Source of the DNA: Cypionkella psychrotolerans
GTDB taxonomy: Bacteria; Pseudomonadota; Alphaproteobacteria; Rhodobacterales; Rhodobacteraceae
NCBI RefSeq assembly: GCF_001294535.1
Contig: NZ_LGIC01000033.1
Coordinates: 208,044 to 272,043, forward strand
DNA: 64,000 nucleotides
Direction: 5' to 3'
Shown one piece after another: positions 59,691 through 64,000 of the stretch (position 1 is the stretch's first letter; every line of letters begins with the position of its first letter). Both the position numbers and the translations under genes were made by a program. The notes beneath the pieces were generated by a model. That model ran no database searches, was not told where the DNA came from, and worked only from the letters and a program-made list of their open reading frames with translations.

Positions 59691-60640
59691 GCCGCTATAT
59701 CCGCCAGATTCAGCTGCCACAGGTGGGGCTGTCCGGGCAAGCAAAACTTGCCACTGCGCGAGTACTGGTGGTGGGGGCTGGCGGTTTGGGCTGCACGGTG
59801 ATCCCGGCTCTGGCGGGAGCAGGTGTCGGCCAGCTGATCCTCATCGACCCCGATGTGATCGAACTGGCCAACCTGCACCGCCAGACCCTCTACACCATGG
59901 CCGATATCGGTACGCCCAAGGCCATAGCCGCCGCCCGGCGCGTCAAAGCCCTGAACCCTGACTGTCAGCCCACCCCGTTGGTCGCCCGGCTGGACCCCGC
60001 CAACGCGCCCGACCTGATCGCCGCCGCAGATGTGATCGTCGATGCCGCCGACAGCTTTGCCGTGACCTATACTCTGTCAGACCTGTGCCTTGCCGCCGCT
60101 AAACCACTGATCTCGGCCTCGGTCATCGGGCAATCCGGCTATGTCGGCGGTTTTTGTGGCACGGCCCCCAGTTACCGCGCCGTGTTTCCCGACTTGCCTG
60201 CGCAGGCGGCAAGCTGTGCGACAGCGGGGATTCTGGGGCCGGTGGTTGCTGCATTGGCGGCAGTGCAGGCGCAGATGGTTCTGGCTCAACTCATCGAGTT
60301 GGAACCAAGCCCGCTGGGGCGCGTCGTCACGCTGGATCTGTCCAACTGGCGGCTGGGCGGCTTCAGCTTTGCCGGTGCTGCGGAGTCCGAAGGCGTTGGC
60401 TTTGTCGCCGCCTCGCAGCTAACGCCCGACGATACTGTGCTCGATCTGCGCCCTGTCGGATCGGTGCACATGATTAGTGGCGCACAATGGGTGGCACCGC
60501 ATGATCTGATCAACTGGCCGCTTCCCGGTGCAGGCCGGGTGGTGCTGTGCTGCGCGTCGGGCTTGCGGGCTTGGCGCGGCGCGCAGGTTCTGGCAGGTCG
60601 TGGTGCGGCGTCGCTGGCCCTGTTGGCGGACGGCCAATGA
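59687..60640 (+). CDS. thiF: ThiF adenylyltransferase with C-terminal rhodanese domain
   Basis: A 317-residue E1-like enzyme: ATP motif GAGGLGC, the RQ...IG phrases and the conserved cysteine in SCATAGILGP (E. coli Cys184 position). The first pair of zinc-binding cysteines seen in E. coli ThiF is absent. After residue 245 comes a rhodanese-like domain with the active loop CASGLR, so adenylation and sulfur supply for ThiS may be joined in one chain. Start at the ATG overlapping the thiE stop. Confidence 0.9.
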   Translation: MSRYIRQIQLPQVGLSGQAKLATARVLVVGAGGLGCTVIPALAGAGVGQLILIDPDVIELANLHRQTLYTMADIGTPKAIAAARRVKALNPDCQPTPLVARLDPANAPDLIAAADVIVDAADSFAVTYTLSDLCLAAAKPLISASVIGQSGYVGGFCGTAPSYRAVFPDLPAQAASCATAGILGPVVAALAAVQAQMVLAQLIELEPSPLGRVVTLDLSNWRLGGFSFAGAAESEGVGFVAASQLTPDDTVLDLRPVGSVHMISGAQWVAPHDLINWPLPGAGRVVLCCASGLRAWRGAQVLAGRGAASLALLADGQ

Positions 60641-61335
60641 CGGTTCTGCTGATTGCCGGATTGGACAGTTCCACCGGGGCCGGGCTGGCCCGCGATCTGG
60701 CGGTGCTGGCGGATCATGGTGTGACGGCGCGACTGGCGGCCACAGCGGTGACAGCACAGGATGCCGGGGGCGGATGTTGCGTGCATCCAATACCTGCTGC
60801 CATGGTTGTCGCCCAAATCCGCGCCGCAGGCTCGTTGCGAGCGGCCAAGCTGGGCATGCTGGTCAATGCCGACATTGTCACCGCCATTGCCGAGACCTTG
60901 CCGGATCTGCCCTTCGTGTTGGATCCCGTTCTAGCGACCAGTGCGGGGGCCGTGCTGCTGGATGCCATCGGACGCGCCGCGATGATTGCCCGGTTGATCC
61001 CGCGCGCAGCGCTGGTGACCCCGAACTTACCGGAAGCAGCCATCCTGACCGGCCTTGCCGCTGCTGCGCCGCTGCAAGACCTTGCCGCAGGCTTCTTTGC
61101 GATGGGCGCAAAGGCGGTGCTGCTGAAGGGTGGCCATGCTGACGGGCCGGAGGCGGTCGATTGGTTGTTTCGTCCGGAACGCCTGCCTCTGCGGTTCGCC
61201 GCACCGCGAAAATTCGGCACGCAGCGCGGCACCGGCTGCACTTTGGCCACGGCTATCGCCGCCGACTTGGCGCTTGGAGAGGATCTGATCAAGGCCTGCG
61301 ATCAGGCAAAGCGTTATCTGAATGCATGGTGGTGA
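60637..61335 (+). CDS. thiD: Hydroxymethylpyrimidine (phosphate) kinase
   Basis: A 232-residue PfkB-like kinase making HMP pyrophosphate. It has the GLDSSTGAGLARDL start, FVLDPVL, TPNLPEA and the GTGCTLATAIA C-terminal ATP loop. Length is shorter than usual (about 260), missing part of the C-terminus perhaps because IS debris follows. Overlaps thiF by 4 bases, ending the operon. Confidence 0.88.
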   Translation: MTVLLIAGLDSSTGAGLARDLAVLADHGVTARLAATAVTAQDAGGGCCVHPIPAAMVVAQIRAAGSLRAAKLGMLVNADIVTAIAETLPDLPFVLDPVLATSAGAVLLDAIGRAAMIARLIPRAALVTPNLPEAAILTGLAAAAPLQDLAAGFFAMGAKAVLLKGGHADGPEAVDWLFRPERLPLRFAAPRKFGTQRGTGCTLATAIAADLALGEDLIKACDQAKRYLNAWW

Positions 61336-61400
61336 GCTTACAGCGTCCGGCGTCGACGTTGACATCTCCGATAGCTCAACGCTGCGCCTGCAGGGTACCC

Positions 61401-61430
61401 CGATCATCGATCATCGATCATCGATCATCG
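61401..61430. repeat. Heptanucleotide tandem repeat
   Basis: Four perfect copies of CGATCAT plus CG, 61401-61430. It joins the thiD flank to the IS3 remnant and may mark a slippage or deletion joint. Confidence 0.85.
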
Positions 61431-61483
61431 ACCTGCGCCACCGCATCGCGCTTGAACTCGTCTGTGAATTTTGCTCCGGACAT
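61421..61483 (-). mobile_element. IS3-family orfA remnant
   Basis: Read on the minus strand, an ATG at 61483 with GGAGGACGAG before it starts MSGAKFTDEFKRDAVAQV, the usual N-terminus of IS3-family OrfA. It ends after about 20 residues at the heptanucleotide repeat; the rest of the element is absent. Confidence 0.7.
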
Positions 61484-61630
61484 CTCGTCCTCCCTGCTTC
61501 CAAATTTACCAAGCAAGGTGTCTAGAAAACTAGGGGCTTCTGTGGTTGCCGTCCTAGGCTCAGGACCTATTGATCTGCTTGAGGTCGCTGCGGCTGCATG
61601 ATTCAAGCTCTCGAACTAACGGGGGTGATG

Positions 61631-62445
61631 ATGAGCAATCTTTTCTGGCTGACGGACGCACAGATGGCCCGGCTTCGGCCGTTCTTTCCAAAGAGTCATG
61701 GCGTGCGGCGGGTCGATGACCGACGTGTCCTGAGCGGTATTATCTTCATCAATCGCAATGGCTTGCGGTGGCGCGATGCACCGAAGGAGTAGGGCCCGCA
61801 GAAGACGTTATACAACCGTTGGAAGCGGTGGGGGGGCATGGGGGTCTTCGCCCGGATCATGGAGGGGCTGGCCTCCGAGGCGGCCGTTCCGAAGACGGTG
61901 ATGATCGACGCGACCTACCTGAAGGCACACCGCACGGCGACCAGCCTGCGGTCGAAAAAGGGGGGCCTGATGACCAAAGGGGCCGCCTGATCGGCCGAAC
62001 CAAGGGCGGCATGAACACCAAACTGCACGCCGTCACCGATGCGGAAGGTCGTCCGATCCGGTTCTTCATGACCGCAAGCCCCCTCTCGGCGATGCATGCA
62101 TCGCCTGCCGGGCAGCGGGTCAGCGACTACACCGGGGCAGCTGCCCTTCTGGGCGGTTTGCCAAAGGCGGAGTGGCTTCTGGCCGACCGGGGGTATGACG
62201 CCGATTGGTATCGAGAAGTATTGAAAGACAAGGGGATACGGGCTTGCATCTCAGGCAGGAAGAGCCGCAGGAAGAAAATCCGCTTCGACCGCCGCCGCTA
62301 CAAACGACGCAACCGCATCGAGATCATGTTCGGCAGGCTCAAGGACCGGCGCCGGGTCGCAACCCGATACGACCGATGCCCCATCGTCTTCCTCTGCGCC
62401 ACCGCTCTCGCCGCAACCGTGCTCTTCTGGCTGTCAAATCCATGA
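61631..62445 (+). mobile_element. IS5-family (IS427-like) transposase, inactive
   Basis: The transposase starts at 61631 (MSNLFWLTDAQMARLRPFFP). A TAG at 61790-61792 stands where relatives have Tyr in KEYGPQKTLYNRWKRW. The frame continues through VMIDATYLKAH (DDE first Asp), then a -1 shift at the A5G6 run (61955-61965) joins the second part (TKGGMNTKLHAV, LLADRGYDADW with the second Asp, RNRIEIMFGRLKD with the Glu). The -1 shift is probably programmed, as in this group. A palindromic insert adds about 12 residues at 62077-62118. The TAG disables the copy. Confidence 0.85.
62078..62114. repeat. In-frame palindromic insert, type A copy 1
   Basis: Left block GCCCCCTCTCGGC (62078-62090), core GATGCATGCATC, right block GCCTGCCGGGCA (62103-62114). 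GGC + core + GCC forms an 18-bp perfect palindrome (62088-62105). It lies in the IS5 transposase between MTA and VSDYTG, codons that are adjacent (through GQ) in relatives. Confidence 0.75.
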
Positions 62446-63198
62446 GATGCCGTAACGGGGCCTGCGTCGCGGCCCGCCCGTTACCGTTGCAGAATCGCGG
62501 GCAAGCTGGCGCCATTCCCGTATCGGATTCACAGGCAGGAGTGCGGGATGAAGCTGTTTGTCGGACTGGATGTGTCGCTGGAGAAGACCGCGATCTGCGT
62601 GATCAGCGAGCATGGGAAGATCGTGAAGGAGGCGCAGGTGGCGCGCGAACCCGAGGCGCTGTTGCGTTGGATCAACGATCAGGACGGCGCAATCGCTGCC
62701 GTCGGGCTCGAGGCTGGCCCCTTGTCGCAGTGGTTGCATCGCGGGTTGTCCGAGGCTGGGCAGCCTGTCGTGCTCATGGAAACCCGGCAAGTGAAGGGCG
62801 CCCTTAAGGCTATGCCGATCAAGACGGACCGCCGTGATGCGACGGTATCGCGCGCTTCTGCACCTCGGCTGGTTCCGGCCTGTTCACTGCAAATCGGTGT
62901 CCGCACAAGAGGTTCGGGCGGTGCTCACTGCTCGAAAGGCCGTGCAACAGGGGTTCATCACGCTGGAAATGTCTTTGCGCAGTCTCCTTCGGAACTTCGG
63001 ACTTAAGGTCGGCACCATATCGCGAGGCCGGTTCGAACAGCGTATCCGCGAGCGGGCGGCCGGTAATCCGATGCTGGAAGCGGCAACCGAACCCATGCTC
63101 AGCGCGCGGTCGGCGCTGCGGCGAGAGTTGGCGAGCCTTGAACGCCATGTCCGGCAACGCGCGCAGGAAGATCCGGTCTGCTGCCGGTTGATGTCGAT

Positions 63199-63241
63199 GC
63201 CCCCTCTCGGCAGATTTGCTTCGCAAATCGCCTGCCGGGCA
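63199..63241. repeat. In-frame palindromic insert, type A copy 2
   Basis: Same left block GCCCCCTCTCGGC (63199-63211) and right block GCCTGCCGGGCA (63230-63241) as copy 1, but a different core with stem GATTTGC/GCAAATC and loop TTC (63213-63229). It splits the IS110 phrase RLMSMP...GIGAVVALT, adding 14 residues in frame. It is 6 bases longer than copy 1, exactly the difference between the cores. Confidence 0.78.
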
Positions 63242-63451
63242 ATGGGGATCGGCGCTGTTGTGGCACTGACCTATCGATCTGCGGTCGACGATCCCGACCG
63301 GTTCACTTCCTCGAAGAGGGTCGGGCCGTGGGTCGGCCTGACTCCCTCGCGAAACCAGTCGGGCGAGCGAGCATCTCGGGTGGGATCACCAAGGCGGGCG
63401 ACGTCAACCTTCGACGCGCGCTGTGTCAGGCTGCCACGGTCATGATGTATG

Positions 63452-63499
63452 AGGAGGGTCAGAAAACAGTCCAGTGGACTGTTTTCCCGACGATTGGTG
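63452..63499. repeat. In-frame palindromic insert, type B
   Basis: Around the perfect palindrome GAAAACAGTCCA-G-TGGACTGTTTTC (63462-63486) the IS110 protein gains about 16 residues (EEGQKTVQWTVFPTIG) between MMY and GRASWLRTW, where relatives continue directly. The frame is kept. The sequence differs entirely from type A. Confidence 0.65.
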
Positions 63500-63663
63500 G
63501 GCGGGCGAGCTGGCTGCGAACCTGGGCCGCAAAGCTTGCGCGCCGTCGTGGTGCCAAGCGCGCGATGGTTGCGCTGGCGCGGCGTATCGCCGTGATCCTG
63601 CACCGCATGTGGAAGGATGACATCGACTTCCGCTTCGATACTCCGGTGATCCATGCCGGCTGA

Positions 63664-64000
63664 AGACGCAAGCTCCAGACTGCTGCCCGCCTGATCGCGG
63701 GCCTTCGAGGTCCCCACGGGACGCGGTTGCGATGATGCCGTGCTCAGGACTGATGCCGATCGCATCGAGCACGCTCATGAGATGGGCACATCGGAATTGC
63801 ATTGAACCAGCATCATGTTGGCGGCCATCGCGCTGACCCGGACCGAAGCATGCACCCGGGTCGACCTCAGGCGAAGGTTGCCGAGAAGGGAAGCAGACTA
63901 AGCTCTCAAAGCACAAAACCGCAGTTCGGCGGCGCATCCCGCATGCGCAAAACCGCTTGACTGGGACGACCCCGTTACCGAAGTCTGGAGCCTAGAAGAC
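63664..64000. other. Flank of the IS110 element
   Basis: No gene is supported here. It is likely the non-coding right end of the IS110-family element; a boundary cannot be placed by eye. Confidence 0.45.

Larger units (their letters stand above)
62548..63663 (+). mobile_element. IS110-family transposase, broken
   Basis: Starts MKLFVGLDVSLEKTA at 62548 and follows the DEDD-type RuvC-like family through KTDRRDA, then needs a frame change near 62840 (LLHLGWFRPVHCK) and another near 63372 (SGGITKAGDVNLRRAL) before ending at 63663. The C-terminal part with the conserved serine region is otherwise present. Two palindromic inserts interrupt it at 63199-63241 and 63452-63499. GAGTGCGGG precedes the ATG. 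Confidence 0.85.

Noticed and set aside
61401..61430. CRISPR array.
   Set aside because: The repeat unit is 7 bases and there are no spacers.

Overview
The window is GC-rich, gene-dense chromosomal DNA from an alphaproteobacterium, most likely a member of the Rhodobacteraceae. This rests on gene content and protein style: a fused 1152-residue indolepyruvate oxidoreductase, a compact liu leucine operon, cydDCABX with a 40-residue CydX, a DUF2793 spike-type protein of the kind seen beside gene transfer agent loci, and family-typical terminator hairpins. It cannot be fixed to a genus by eye. No rRNA, tRNA or CRISPR array was seen.

Layout. 1-1730: end of an EamA exporter and yebC. 1731-4512: a DUF2189 membrane protein and a COG0523 zinc-chaperone gene behind a perfect Zur-type palindrome; that gene has no normal start and a replaced C-terminus, and a short hairpin repeat lies on each side of it. 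4513-7216: argP-like regulator, a shortened ACT protein, a LysE-type exporter and a second EamA exporter. 7295-10195: three phage-like surface genes (DUF2793 spike with an internal duplication, a small protein, a glycine-rich fibre). 10350-13729: ugd, a DxD glycosyltransferase and galE. 13835-14608: a nitrilase-family amidase. 14728-18124: the start of a GT2 gene fused to a frameshifted MmeI-like type IIL restriction-methylation enzyme with an AT-rich target-recognition part. 18130-23193: a Fis-type activator without GAFTGA, a 37-bp palindrome, a butanediol-type dehydrogenase and a flavin monooxygenase. 23268-28219: a sugar-alcohol ABC/kinase/dehydrogenase operon in which every gene is broken.

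28499-35141: an extracytosolic flavin electron-transfer set (ApbE, PepSY-flavodoxin reductase, DUF2271, an acidic secreted protein, a small PepSY protein) next to a two-component system; matching OmpR-type direct repeats sit upstream of both halves. 35342-41634: cydD-cydC-cydA-cydB-cydX. 41647-44035: a second copy of the glycosyltransferase family, a secreted protein and dimethylargininase. 44371-54890: a minus-strand operon of indolepyruvate oxidoreductase and liuA-B-D-E-C with a divergent Lrp regulator, which looks like a complete route from leucine's 2-oxo acid to HMG-CoA products. 55101-61335: TPP riboswitch and thiC-O-S-G-E-F-D, with a rhodanese domain on ThiF. 61336-64000: an IS graveyard (IS3 remnant, IS5, IS110).

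The most unusual signal is in the two transposase genes at the right end. Both carry a related 37/43-bp palindromic insert that keeps the reading frame, and the IS110 gene holds a second, unrelated palindromic insert. They resemble protein-coding palindromic elements. Other leads are the Zur-box gene with an ATT start, the TRD of foreign composition, the ATPase-dead activator with its long palindrome, and the oxidoreductase heading the leucine operon. Decay is concentrated in 14.7-18.1, 23.3-28.2 and 61.4-63.7 kb, while the rest of the window is intact.
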